From the NCBI GenBank assembly GCA_020744225.1, contig JAGMWG010000014.1:1224690-1288689 (forward strand): a stretch of 64,000 nt of DNA, given 5' to 3'. Both the position numbers and the translations under genes were made by a program. This document shows, one piece after another, positions 22,489-33,923 of the stretch. The stretch is from Paraphoma chrysanthemicola (lineage: Eukaryota > Ascomycota > Dothideomycetes > Pleosporales > Phaeosphaeriaceae). Under the pieces are notes generated by a model. The model had not been told where the DNA came from, searched no databases, and worked only from the letters and a program-made list of their open reading frames with translations. Numbering within the stretch: the first letter of the stretch is position 1; each line of letters opens with the position of its first letter.

Positions 22489-25183
22489 TCATCTCCGTGT
22501 GTCCAGATCCTTGAATGTCGCTGGCGCAGGCGGTACTAATGGGCCCTTGACGCCGTCTTCGCCCTTGGGCTCGATCAGGCCAGGAACTTTACCGTGTTCG
22601 CCGGAGAAGTACTTGTGGAAATCGGCTGGGTCTTCAAAGGGTCGTGGGCCGAGTAACCTAATCATGTCCTCGCGGCCAATCATTTCCTTCTTGAGCAGCT
22701 CCTCGGCGACGAGGCCGACCTCGTGCTTCTTCTCTGTCAGCAGGTCTTTGCACTGCTTGTATGCCTCGTCGACGATGCGCTTGACTTCCATGTCGATGTT
22801 CTTGGCCGTGTCTTCGGAAAAGGGCTTGGTGAGTTGTTGCCCTTGTTCCGAGTCTTCAAAGTAGATGTAGCCAATCTTTTTGCTCATGCCCCACTTGCTG
22901 ACCATGGCGGTTGCCATTTGTGTGACTTTGCGGAAGTCGTCTGAAGCGCCGGAGGTTACCGTGTCGAAATGGAGTTCCTCGGATACACGTCCGCCGAGTG
23001 TCATGGCCATGCGGTCCATGAGCTGGTTGACGTTCATAAGGTAGGTATCACCGTTGGGAAGATATTGTGCGTAGCCGAGGGCGCCTTGGCCACGGGGGAT
23101 GATGGAGACCTTGAGGAGTGGGTCAGCATACTTGAAGTACCAGCCACAGATAGCGTGGCCGGCCTCGTGGTATGCAACAGTCTTCTTCTCTTCGGGCTTC
23201 AGGACGAGAGACTTCTTCTCCAGACCACCAATGACACGCTCAATGGCTTGCTCGAAGTGCACCATGGCAACGGACTCGGCTTGATGGCGGGCGGCTATCC
23301 AAAGTCAATATTGTTATACCATTCGCGCGAGAATACTTACCGATCAAAGCAGCTTCATTGACACAGTTGGCAATGTCGGCTCCGGAGAAGCCGGGTGTCA
23401 AAGCTGCTAACCTGCCCTTCAGGAACTCCAAGTCTTCCTTCGTGATGATCTTCTTGATATGCACACCAAAGATCTGTGCTCTTCCATCCATTGTCGGTCG
23501 ATCAATGTTGATGTGTCGATCGAAGCGGCCGGGACGCATGAGAGCCTTGTCCAACACGTCGGCTCTGTTGGTACCCGCTAGCACGACAACCTGTTCGGTG
23601 GTGTTGAATCCGTCCATCTCGGTCAGGATCTGGTTGAGGGTGGCTTCGCGCTCGTCGTTGCCACCGCCAAAGTTTTGCTTTGATCGGGCTCGTCCAATGG
23701 CGTCGATTTCGTCAATGAAGATGATGCAGGGTGTACTCTTTCGCGCATTGGCGAACAGGTCGCGCACACGCGAGGCACCAACACCGACAAACATCTCTAC
23801 GAATTCGGAACCACTGACACTGAAGAATGGCACTCCCGACTCACCGGCAGTGGCTTTGGCGAGGAGCGTCTTACCAGTACCGGGAGGGCCGGAGAGAATC
23901 GCTCCGCGAGGAATCTTCGCACCAAGTTTCTGGAATCGTCCTGGGTCCTTCAGGAACGACACAAACTCCATAATCTCTTGCTTGGCCTCGTCCATGCCAG
24001 CGACATCGGCAAACTTGACCCTAACATCAGTCTCGTGGTTGAACTTCTTCGCGCGACTCTTGCCCATGCCAAATATGCCTGATCCGCCGCCTCCGCCACC
24101 GCCACCTGCGCGCCTGGTGAAGTAGAAGAGCGAGCCCAGGAGAAGAATCGTGGGGCCGAATGACAGGAATGTGCCGAACCAGGAGATCTCATTCGAGTAT
24201 GCAACAGGGATGCGCTCCGAGCTGGGGATGCCGAGCTCGTACTGCGCATCGTCCATCTTCCTCTCGAACGCTTCCACGGAGCCGATGGTGAAGTAATAGT
24301 AGAAGTTCTGGTTGACTGATGGCGAATCCGGGTACATTGACGCCACGGCTTCGCGATGCAGATGCACCTTGGCCTTGTTGCCGTTCAGAATGACAATCTT
24401 CTCCACCAAGCCCTTGTCCAAGAATGTTGTCCTGAACTCCTGCCATGTGATCTCCTTTGTGTTCTCGCCCGGGAATATCATCTTGTACGTCAGGTACGTG
24501 AGGAAGGCGGTGATGAGGATCGTATTGGTGTCCATACCGCCGCCGAAACCTGGCCCCGCTGGTCCACCAGCGCCGCCAGCACCGCCCTTGGAGCTTTTTT
24601 CCTTGCCCTGTGGACCCGGATCATGGGCGCCAGACTTTTGCTGCGACTCCTCGGTGCCGTCGTCCTTGAAGCGCTGCTGCTCGGCGGCTTTGCGCGCCAT
24701 GTTGGTCGTTAACCGCGAGATCTTGGCCGCGGTGGCGAGGTCCAGCTTCTCGCCGCGCGCCAGGCGGTCCATCTCCTGTCGCAGCTCTGGCGGTATGCCC
24801 GTCTGCTTGATCTCTTCCATTGCTTGCTTGATGGCTGCCTGTTGCGACTTCGGCACGCCCATTGACACAAACGAGACCAGCTGGTCTAGCAGCTTCTCCT
24901 CCTCCGCTGTGAGCTTCGCCATCTTCGGTGAGGCATCTTTGTCGCCTTCTTTCGCTCCATCCGATGCCGGCTTCTCGCCGTCCTTCTTCACCACCTCATC
25001 GTCCTTCTTGTTCTTGGGGTCCTCGGGTGGGCCGGTCGCAAATCTCCGTGCGCGCTGCTGGGCGTATATGCACTGTGGGATAGGGACGCGTCTCCGTAAT
25101 GTGAGTGGGGCGCGTGATGCAGCGTTGAGGTTCGGTCTGGCGATGCGGGCGAGGTGACCTGACCGGCGGAGGAGCGTGGACAT
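22489..25183 (-). CDS. YTA12: Mitochondrial m-AAA protease subunit (FtsH/AFG3 family), 2 exons, 882 aa
   Basis: ATP-dependent zinc metalloprotease of the inner mitochondrial membrane facing the matrix. It degrades unassembled membrane proteins and processes MrpL32-type substrates. Exons are 25183-23341 and 23294-22489 (GTAAGT..GGATAG). The N-terminus is Arg/Ala-rich (MSTLLRRSGHLARIARPNLN), as in a mitochondrial presequence, followed by a charged linker. Two membrane spans flank an intermembrane-space domain. Walker A is GPPGTGKT near residue 433, Walker B CIIFIDEID near 489, SRH NRADVLDKALMRPGRFDR, and the zinc site HEAGH near 657. The symbol follows the larger fungal paralogue; AFG3 cannot be excluded by motif alone. 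Confidence 0.93.
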
Positions 25184-25887
25184 GGCGGGGAGGAAGGTGC
25201 GGGGCGGGCTGCGGGCGGATATGGAAGGATGTGATGCCGCGCCGTGGTTATGCTGCGGTGGGCAGGCAGCAGGTGGTCGTGTTGTGGCGGGCGCGCGGTG
25301 ATGGCGAATGGCTCTTAGCCGTCTCGAATGGTGACGAAGTCGACGTTGAATTTCCTCCGAGGCGGCTTACTAACACGCCGACGCCGACAATCTAGCCCCA
25401 TCACATCTTGGTCCATGCACGGTTCGACATTTCACCACCACAAATCCCATCTTTGTTATGAGTATATGTGTGGTGCGGCAATGCCACATGCCCGACTACA
25501 TTTCAAGACGATGACTTGCAGCGATGGCGAACCTGTGTGGCATGCAGCCGGTGCTGCTGTCCAAGCCTCTAAGCACATTCGTGCGTAAATGCTCACTGCG
25601 TTACTCGGTGAAGCTCAGTGTCCTGCATGGGCTCTGGTCCATGGTTGCGATCTTCGCTATGACCAAATCGCAGTTCGTGCGGCTTACCCCGCCCACACAC
25701 CCCATGCTGTTCCTGCAGTGTGGTTACTCGCCGTATGCAGCGTCAGCTTCGTCGCTTTGTTGCCATTTGCAGATGATGGTCGGTCACTCGGCGTTTGAAC
25801 GGTGGTACATATCCTCATGTTCCCCTGGTATACTTTCTTTTGTCCAATCCAGCTTCAATTATTCCTTTATAACTGCTATTGTCAAAG
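25184..25887. other. Divergent promoter region
   Basis: 704 bp between the YTA12 and cupin-like starts. A 203-codon frame (25524-26135) overlaps the cupin-like gene in another frame and has no motifs. Nothing else is supported. Confidence 0.4.
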
Positions 25888-26412
25888 ATGCGCGTTCATG
25901 CATTCATCGGGACCCTCGCTCCTTTTCTATCGTTCACCTTTGCTCAGACAGATGCGAACACGACCTATTTGATTGCACCGGCGCTGGTGACCAAAGACAA
26001 CAACACCATCATCCAATGCTGGAGGCTCAACTCACCCTTCAAGCGAGCGTCTACGCCAGGAATCATCGGCACGCACACAGCTGTTGTCAGCAACAACACC
26101 AATCTGGCATACACCATCCTCCCGCCGCGTTATGATGGAGGGCTACATACTGCGCCTGCTCCCCAGCTTGTACACTTTCTGTCTGGTGTTGCGCACCTAA
26201 CCCTGCCCCAGGACGACGCGGTTGAGCTTTGGATAGTCGGAGGCAAGGGCGGTTTACTTTTCGCAACCGACACGACTGGTGTCGGTCATATTACGACATA
26301 TCCCTCCGATCAAGATACTGTGGCTATTACCGCGCCCTTTGCGAACGGGGTAATTCCAGAGCACGAAGTTATCAACGAAGGACCGTGCTTAGGGAAGCAG
26401 ACTTTTGTATAA
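25888..26412 (+). CDS. Small secreted cupin-like protein, 174 aa
   Basis: Intronless. The ATG at 25888 opens a signal peptide (MRVHAFIGTLAPFLSFTFAQ, cleavage likely after A19). The mature part includes IIQCWRLNSPFKRASTPGII, QLVHFLSGVAHLTLPQDDAV and ELWIVGGKGGLLFATDTTG, then HEVINEGPCLGKQ near the end. The alternating hydrophobic strands with HFLSG..HLTLP and G-G-GLLFATD fit a single-domain cupin barrel like many small secreted fungal proteins. It has two cysteines (QCW and PCL) that could form one disulfide. Function is unknown; an effector or wall-related role is speculation. Confidence 0.7.
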   Translation: MRVHAFIGTLAPFLSFTFAQTDANTTYLIAPALVTKDNNTIIQCWRLNSPFKRASTPGIIGTHTAVVSNNTNLAYTILPPRYDGGLHTAPAPQLVHFLSGVAHLTLPQDDAVELWIVGGKGGLLFATDTTGVGHITTYPSDQDTVAITAPFANGVIPEHEVINEGPCLGKQTFV

Positions 26413-27300
26413 CTGGCAGTATCAAATGAAGGTCTTTGACTGGATACGTCGGGTCTGGCGTTCGTTATTATCTTATAAGACATGACAGAGCTTTCGAAAT
26501 CGAAGTCAGTCTCACAGCCAGCGTGCCTTGTCTCCGTGTCTCCGTGTCTCTTCATCTGCGCTTCATGGTCGTGTGACAGCAGCTGCATATAATGCTCAGG
26601 TACTCTATTACGGCTTTCGACTTCACGCTAGGTACTGCTTCTGGGACTGAGCGATCTCTTCTACAGGGCCAGTCCTCCTGTAAGCAGTCGAACCGTGTTG
26701 ATAGCATCGTTGCAATGGTACATAAGCATCATCTAGCGTATCCAAGTCGCTACGGTGCGGATGTCGACAATCGATTTCAAGATGTAAGTCTTCATCATCG
26801 CGCCATGGTAGCATAGGAGTATTTGCCACCCATAACAGGTAGTAGCAAGAGCCGAGTCACAAACTATAGCGTAACGCAAAAAGATATTCGCGACCCCGCA
26901 TGACCTAGACTAGCACTGCAGTCCATTCCCGTTCTCGCTATCGTTCGAAACACTTGGCTAGCGGTATAGGAGGTTCACATAGATGAGAGTTAGTGCGACC
27001 GAAAGTACGCTTGTCCCAAAACAGCACCGGAGATGAAGCCTCCGGAAGAGAACCTTCCATATCCGGACAAACTCCAGATGTTCCACCTCTCGGACACTGA
27101 CAAGGCATGAGAGAGGAGTGCGAAGGATAGCTTGCAAAGATGAATGCAAGCATTGTGTAGCCATAACATGAGTCGGACATCACCCGAAACGGAAACGGAC
27201 AGAGTGGCTCCGGTGTCAACCATCTCGATAGAGCAACCGGCTCTGGTTAACGGGGAAGACATCACTTCGAGGTGCACATGGAGACTGATTCATGACGAAT

Positions 27301-27336
27301 TTGATCTCAAGTCAAGAAGGGTCAAATTGAGATCAA
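27301..27336. repeat. 10-bp perfect inverted repeat, TTGATCTCAA / TTGAGATCAA
   Basis: Two arms separated by 16 bp lie about 160-190 bp upstream of the GH134-like start. The geometry could suit a dimeric regulator site or a small hairpin. There is no independent support for function. Confidence 0.5.
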
Positions 27337-27412
27337 CATCCTGCTCCGCTCCAAAAGGAGTTATGGCGAAAGCTAAGCCAGAGCTTGGATGTAAGCTTCA
27401 ACGGCAGACGTG

Positions 27413-27419
27413 TATAAAA
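27413..27419 (+). promoter_or_regulatory. TATA box of the GH134-like gene
   Basis: TATAAAA 75 nt upstream of the ATG at 27494, in CGTGTATAAAATCACC. Position and sequence are canonical. Confidence 0.5.
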
Positions 27420-27493
27420 TCACCGAGGCCGTCACTTAAAATTCTCATCAACTGCCTGGACGATCGACTGCAGAGCATAATTCGTGTCTCAAG

Positions 27494-28186
27494 ATGAAGT
27501 TCTCAACCATTACGACCGCCCTTTTGGCCTCCAGCGTGTCTGCGGTGGCTATTCCAGAACCCGCATCGTCCCCCGCTCTTCAAGCTCGACAAGACACTGG
27601 ATCCTATACCATCTCCGGACTCGGCCAGCGCAAACGACAAATCACAGCTGCTGGCGCTAATTCGTTCAACCTCGCCATCGCCATGCTTGAGACAGAACGC
27701 ATGGACACCAACTATGCATACGGCGACAATAAGCAGAACGACTCGGCCAACTTTGGCATATTCAAGCAGAATTGGGGACTACTTCGCGAATGCTGCAGTC
27801 GCTTCAAGGGCCAGGCGCAGTCGCAGTGGAACAACGGAGCGGTGTTGAAGTATGAACATCCTCCCAACAATTTGTGCGAATGCTGACGGTGAAATGTGTA
27901 GCTCGAATCTGAATGCCGATGTGCAGTGCCTCAACGAGTGCCAGTCGTACTATGGCCGGGATCGCTGGCTCGCTGGACATCGCAACGGTGCGACTGGTCT
28001 TGCCAATCCCAATACACAAGACATTAGGAGTAAGACGCTAGTTGTAATCCGAAAATAAAGACGAGAGTGCTAACACGTATCGCAGACTACATAAATGGCG
28101 TGTCTTACATCGATAACCAGTTAAGAACGCAGCCAAATGGGCTTACGAATGATGTTAGATACTGGATCTATGTTGTGCCGATCTAA
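27494..28186 (+). CDS. Secreted GH134-like endo-beta-1,4-mannanase, 3 exons, 194 aa
   Basis: Exons 27494-27849, 27902-28029 and 28086-28186 join in phase. Residues 1-18 form a signal peptide (MKFSTITTALLASSVSAVA), followed by a probable propeptide ending near the dibasic KR of GQRKRQ. The core has AIAMLETERMDTNYAYGD, SANFGIFKQNWGLLRECCSR and CLNECQSYYGRDRWLAGHRN, ending YWIYVVPI. GH134 enzymes have a lysozyme-like fold with a catalytic Glu/Asp pair 12 residues apart. Here the Glu of MLET and the Asp of YAYGD have exactly that spacing. The family is assigned by motif memory. If right, it is an inverting mannanase acting on plant or fungal mannans. Confidence 0.72.
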
Positions 28187-28940
28187 GACGCTCAGCTGAG
28201 CGATCGCTATCACTCAGCCCGCCCGAGTCTGTACTGGTTGGCCCAATTGTGCGCGAAACATCAAGGGTGCAGGCAGCTCTTATGATTAAAGCTTTAGCGT
28301 ACTCTCATATAGAGCAGCCTGTGTAAGGTAGTGTCCATGCAATCAACTGTATTCTTTTACTTCTCGTTGCTAGCCGGCCCCTGGGCCTTTTGCAATACCG
28401 CACCGTCTACGATTTTTCACACTACCTCATCAGTACGGAGGCTCAGTTCCTATTGGCACTATAATGCTACTCCACTGAAACTGCACTACTGAGTAGTCTC
28501 AAGTCTCAGTCGATGGAATGGCGCGGCATAGATGTGCTCGCACTCGAGTTAAGCGCTCGGCGTTTTTAAGCGTTCTTGGCAGCTGAGGCAGCTGCAGTAT
28601 CTCCACCCGCCCCCCTCCTTGTTGCTCGAACACTCCCGGTCACAGACGCAGAAACAAATACCACAGCCATTCTTAACTCCATGCTTTCCATTCATCACTG
28701 CTGAGGACTTCTGTGGTTTCCCATCCAGTGACCCTAGGCTCCGCTGTCGCCAGCCTTGCAGCATACCTGTCGATGGACACAGCCCCATTTGCCACGACCT
28801 CGCCGCAAAGTCACCCCGCTTTCCGGTCTTGAGCAAAGCGAAGGACATATAAATTCCCTCTATCAATCTCACAACGCGCCAACGAGCATGCCATCTTGCC
28901 TGGCTCGGGCCACATCTCGACTCGACACCTTTCCGCTGCA
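28187..28940. other. Intergenic region before the NLR/HET island
   Basis: 754 bp upstream of the first NLR start. The minus-strand 28549-28959 frame has no motif and overlaps the NLR promoter. No gene is supported. Confidence 0.4.
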
Positions 28941-31900
28941 ATGCGGCTTTTGAAGTCATCGCATAGCGGCGAATTCGCCCTGGAGTCCTTCCGTGATGAT
29001 GCTATCCCACCTTATGCCATCTTGTCGCACACTTGGACTGAAGGCCAAGAAGTCGATTTCCAGGAGATTACAATTGGTATTGGCAAGGATAAACCTGGCT
29101 ACAGGAAAATTCAATTCTGTCAGGACAGAGCCACATTGGATGGCCTGGAATACTTCTGGGTCGATACCTGCTGCATTGATAAGACGTCCAGCCAAGAGCT
29201 TAGCACAGCGATCAACTCCATGTTTCGATGGTACCAGAGATCTTCGAAGTGTTACGTTTACTTGTCAGACGTATCTTTTTCAGAAGACATCAATCAAAAA
29301 GACTCTGCCCCCGTTCCCTGGGAGCTATCTTTTCGGGAGAGTCGATGGTTCACACGAGGATGGACGTTGCAGGAGCTTCTGGCCCCATCCAGCGTCGAGT
29401 TTTTCTCTCGGCAAGGAGAAAGACTGGGTAACAGAGTATCGCTGATGCAACAAATTCACGAGATAACCAATCTACCTTTGTCCTTGTTCACAGGCCGAAA
29501 GATCACTGACTTCACAGTCGAAGAGCGCCTCAGCTGGGCGGCCAACCGGGAAACGACGCTCAAAGAGGATAGAGTGTATTGTTTGCTAGGGATCTTCAAG
29601 GTTCATCTCTTGCCCATCTATGGAGAAGGAGAAGAGTATGCTCAGGGCCGGCTGAAGAGGGAAATACAACAACTCCAGACCCCCTTTGCTATATCTACAG
29701 AAGTCACTAGGGAGATCGGCACCTTCTCTGGGCAGACTGCTGCGCGAGACCTTATGGAATTCGAAAGTGAGCACAATGTATTATACCGAATTTCTTACAC
29801 TCACCAGCGACAGGATTCTTGCAATGGCTCTCATTTCCTGAAATGGACTTCCGCTACAGTGACATCGACAATGTACAAGACGATACCTGCAAGTGGTTGC
29901 TGAACCATGCGCACTATCACCAATGGCAAAGCGGAGCTGAGTCGAGTCCTCTATTGATGATCCATGGCAAGCCCGGGTCTGGAAAATCAACAGCCATGAA
30001 ACGGGCGTTCGAATTGGCTCAGAGAGATGCGCCCGTGCACACCACCGTCGCCGCCTGCTTTTTCAGTTCAAGAGGATTTCCGATGCAGAGTAAGCTGGAG
30101 GGGTTCTTCCGATCGATGCTTCATCAACTTTTCAGGAAACACGACTATGCTAACAATGAAGTCTTCAGAGAGTGGCAGAGTAAACAAAAGGTGGTTAGAT
30201 CAGGCTGGTCATGGACAGTTCAGGAATTGAAATGGAGGTTCCGACAGTACGTCGTCCAATCAGCTTCCAGCCTGATCATGTTCGTGGATGCTCTTGACGA
30301 GTGCGAATCAACAGATGCCGCTCATGATCTTATGGACCTTGTCACAGACATACGCCATTCCTGTGGTCCAGCTGCGTCAAAGATACAGATCTGTATTTCC
30401 AGCCGTCACTACCCAAATGTCGGAGTTCTAGAACCACTGCATATCATCGTGGAAACAACCAACAAGGACGACATCTCCAAGTTTGTCGAAGCGTCTCTGC
30501 AGAGCGCTACCAGTCACGTGCCCACACATGAGCTAGCCAAAGAAATATCTTCTCACTCAGAAGGTATGTTCCTGTGGGCACATCTTGTGCTTAGAAAGAT
30601 CCGAGTGGCTCTACGAGATATGGAGACTTTAACCGAGCTATATGATATCATTCATAGCACGCCTAAGCTTCTCGAAGAGGTATTTCAGGAGCTTATTGAT
30701 GGCATCTCTGGCAACGAACGTGCGCGGAGTAACTACCTTTTGTCATGGATTCTCTTCGCCAGGCGGCCACTGCATCTCTCTGAATTGGACCAAGCATGGG
30801 CTTTCAGAACTGCTCATTCGACCTATACACTATACGAGACATCCCGCGACTTTATAAGACCAGAGCAGATGAGGCTGTTATTGGTCAAGTACACACGCGG
30901 TCTGGCTGAAGCGGTTGAGGTGAAAGGACTTTATCAGCACACATCCACGGAGCCTCTGTTCCGAGTGCAATTCATACACGAATCGGTCAGGCAGTACATA
31001 TTATCTCGTCGACACGTTATCACCGCCGAATTAGAGGAGGACTGGGTGGATCCCGGTTATGTAGACCATTACATGGCCCAGTCATGCTTCAACTACCTGA
31101 AGGCGGTGTGCGTAGAGAACCACGTTGTCGAAGATATTGCAACGCAGTTGGATCGTCGAATCTACAATTATGGAATGCTTTGCAGGCTTGAGACAAAGGA
31201 TCGCCCTTTTCTTGAATACGCACTTGAGTACGGACTGGAACATGCACGATTGGCAGAGTTAAAAGGCTATCCTCCTTCATACCTCTACGACACAACTGAT
31301 GGTACCCATTGGTGGACAGCATTTACCTCACTGTTTATGGTCTACTGGAGAGGGCGAACGTCCAAACGTTACGGTGACGCACACAAATCAAAGCATTGGA
31401 GTGAGTGCAGTACCACTCAATTGGCTTTCGCGAGCGCTTACAAGCTGGATGCTTGGATCGTACATCTCTTGGGTAGTGCCCGCTCATTCAACGAAATCGC
31501 GCAATTGTCACCCGCCCTGTGCGTATCTGCAGCTTTTGGGAATGCGCGGAGCGTCGCGTCACTGATAGCTGCCGGAGCTGACGTGGATTACGAGTCCACA
31601 GGATACGGAAGTGCATTGTATTTGTCTTTGATCCACGGACACGACCATATTGTTCAGATCCTATTGGAAAAAGGCGCCGCTGTTGACAAGGGGCGACGCT
31701 ACTACAGTCCGTTCATCGCTGCTGTTTCATATCGTCCGTTCGATACCGTCACGATGCTACTTGAACACGGCGCAGTGATTGCAGAATGTGGCCCTCGGGT
31801 AGACAAGGAGGGATACACTCTCGATAAAGTGAATTCACTGCAGGCTGCACTCCGGAGGGATATCAAGTTCCTTGACGTATTACTTCTGCATGCTGAGACT

Positions 31901-32260
31901 CAAAAAACGAGTGTCGAGGACTACAAGGCAGCTTACAGGTCGGCATGGTCTCCACATGCTACCAACCTGAGATCAACAGTCGCGAGACTTTTCCCCCGGG
32001 AAACGCCTATCTCTCTTTGGGTCTCTACTTTCAGAGGTATCAAAATCTCAGTCGTATGCTGGGCTGACGATCTGGTCGTGGACGTTAAGGAGAGGATATA
32101 CAGCAGAGAAGGCCTGCCAGTCGACCAGTTCTGGCTTTCTTACCGTAGTCGACGACTTCACGAAGACCGTACACTACGCGAGTATCACGTTCCAGATGAA
32201 GCTATTGTTCACATGTTACTCAGAGCGCGCTGGGGCGGAAACAAAGTACCTGGAGGCTAA
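28941..32260 (+). CDS. NLR: HET - NACHT - ankyrin - C-terminal ubiquitin-like domain, 2 exons, 1092 aa
   Basis: STAND-type signal-transducing NTPase of the fungal NLR class. Exons are 28941-29766 and 29808-32260 (GTGAGC..CACCAG). The N-terminal HET domain starts MRLLKSSHSGEF, with YAILSHTW, YFWVDTCCIDKTSSQEL, SRWFTRGWTLQELLAPSSV and RVYCLLGIF. The NACHT P-loop is MIHGKPGSGKST near residue 329, Walker B is LIMFVDALDECES, and QICISSRHYPN is a sensor motif. A winged-helix-like stretch follows (ILFARRPLHLSELDQA). Ankyrin-like repeats lie at about 560-670. Residues about 1009-1086 look like a ubiquitin fold (DLVVDVKERIYSREGLPVDQ, LHEDRTLREYHV), ending HMLLRARWGG plus NKVPGG. This is the HET-E-like architecture with an unusual tail. 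Confidence 0.85.
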
Positions 32261-32569
32261 GCACCCAGAGCAAATCAACGCTTTCAGTATACGTCTAGAC
32301 ATGTGAGCTGCCTTTTGATGTGGAGTGGCATTCCCTCTCCCCCAAATTATTGTGCGAATAGAGGAAGGCCCTGTAGACAGTGTAAGCCTTCTCGATATGC
32401 ACATTGTCGTGCGTTTGAAGCATACTTGTTGTTCAGCGCTTTTTACTGCTTACGCAGCGTGCGAGATGAACTTAGTTGCAGGGGACAATCTACAAGTCTT
32501 TCCAATGTTTCTTTCCCACCATTGATCAGAACAGGAATAACATGCACGCGGGCCACTGCACACCAAGCA

Positions 32570-32705
32570 GCATGCGATCTTGAACTTACAATGCCAACCT
32601 ACCCTTACGCAGACCTGGACAACACCAGGGATTGAATCCTGATTCTACGCATCTGTCAATCATACGACAAAGACAATTCAAGTCTTGTACATTGAATACT
32701 GGTCT
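32570..32705 (+). pseudogene. Fragment of a HET gene 5' end
   Basis: The stretch CTTACAATGCCAACCTACCC, with what follows, parallels the start of the HET gene at 34857 (CTTACAATGCTAACCTACCC). Its translation MPTYPYADLDNTRD matches MLTYPYDELDYTRN and then hits TGA. Similarity continues on (ATTCTACGCATCTGT versus ATTCTACGCTTCTGT) and fades near 32705. It is a truncated, non-functional duplicate. Confidence 0.7.
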
Positions 32706-32825
32706 GCTTATGCATGCATTCTCTGGTCATCCCACATCGACGTATACCGCATATCGCACTTGCGCTACGAACTAGATAATCCAGCCAGATTGTATAGTTT
32801 GACTTGCTCTTCCTCGTTCTTTCTA

Positions 32826-33670
32826 TTAGAAGATCTCTAACAACTCAACGCTTGTTGCACCTTTCGCCATCAAGCTCGCCGCTTCTCTACACCTCCAATT
32901 CTTTGCGTAGCATGCACCAACATACATATCGCGACCCGCTACTCGTCGCAAGATAACCGAAATTGAACATTTGTTCAGGACGTACGTGAAATTACCACGC
33001 TGCACACGACCAGGCGAAACAACGCAATTCTTATGTGCTGTGAGAGGAATGTGATTGATCTGAAAACGACGCAAACGAAGGTCTCCAAGTTTCCGAATTC
33101 GTTCCTCTTCCCACTCTTCCAAATGATATGACTGCATCGCTTCGATCAAGACCAGTCCTTTCGTCTCCAGTGAAATGTATCGGAAGAATGACTACACGGC
33201 GGTAGAGACCCTTGTCGTCGATATTTCCGTATAGTTAATCTCCCGTTGTCCTTGTGATGCAAGAAGACTGCACGGATGATTGGAGTATAGTATTTATATC
33301 TTTTCGTTCCGGTATATTCATCGAGGAGCAAGTGGATCAAGCTCAACATGTGGCCTTATTCGTCTTCCCAGTCTGTTCCAGATACGGAGCTCGCTAGTGT
33401 TACTTTGTCATCCACGCATTTGACCATGTCGACAAGAAACGCATGTTCGTATCTACCTCATGTTTTAAAATAGATCTACCTCTGTGTTTTAAAGAGTTTT
33501 TGGCCTGTGTTGGCTGCTTGGGTTCGCAGACCGTACCAACCTTGACAGAATTGGACATAGTTTTTTCTCGTCAACGCTTCTGTGTCCAAACTCTTGGCCA
33601 GTCGACAGTCGGGAACCCAAGATGGCATGTCGCTTGGCTCGGCAGCAGCATAGACTTGATCGGCAAACAA
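32826..33670 (-). pseudogene. Remnant of a HET-family gene, C-terminal part
   Basis: Minus-strand pieces read MPSWVPDCRLAKSLDTEA (the LPSWVPDW motif downstream of HET domains) and, nearer the 3' end, TAHKNCVVSPGRVQRGN and LNKCSISVILRRVAGRDMYV. The latter pair matches the GYxGLAPxxxRPGD and VxLRxxGxxYxxVGEC blocks of HET C-termini. The pieces are in different frames, and no HET domain is found upstream. It therefore looks like a 5'-truncated, frameshifted relic, opposite in strand to its neighbours. Confidence 0.62.
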
Positions 33671-33923
33671 GGACAGGCTGTACGTTTTGACCAGGCAGCC
33701 TTATTTAACCGTTAGCATAAAATATCAACCGCTACCCCGCCCCACCATGTTAACTTAGTGCGTCAGGTCCTCTTCCACTATTTCCTACCATGGCTTTGAT
33801 CAAGCCGAATTTCTCACACTTTTGACAGACTACTACGAGTTTTGCAATCGAGTATTCTGGGATAACTCGGTTGTCGCCGAAGCGCCCAACAATGGCGGTT
33901 GGCCATCTATCACACAATCCACC

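Larger units (their letters stand above)
26413..27493. other. Intergenic region upstream of the GH134-like gene
   Basis: About 1.08 kb between two plus-strand secreted-protein genes. It holds a perfect 10-bp inverted repeat near 27301-27336 and a TATA box at 27413. No supported gene. Confidence 0.4.

Noticed and set aside
24312..25157. 281-codon plus-strand frame antisense to YTA12
   Set aside because: It overlaps the well-supported protease exon and is Ser/Pro/Cys-rich low-complexity without motifs. Antisense shadow.
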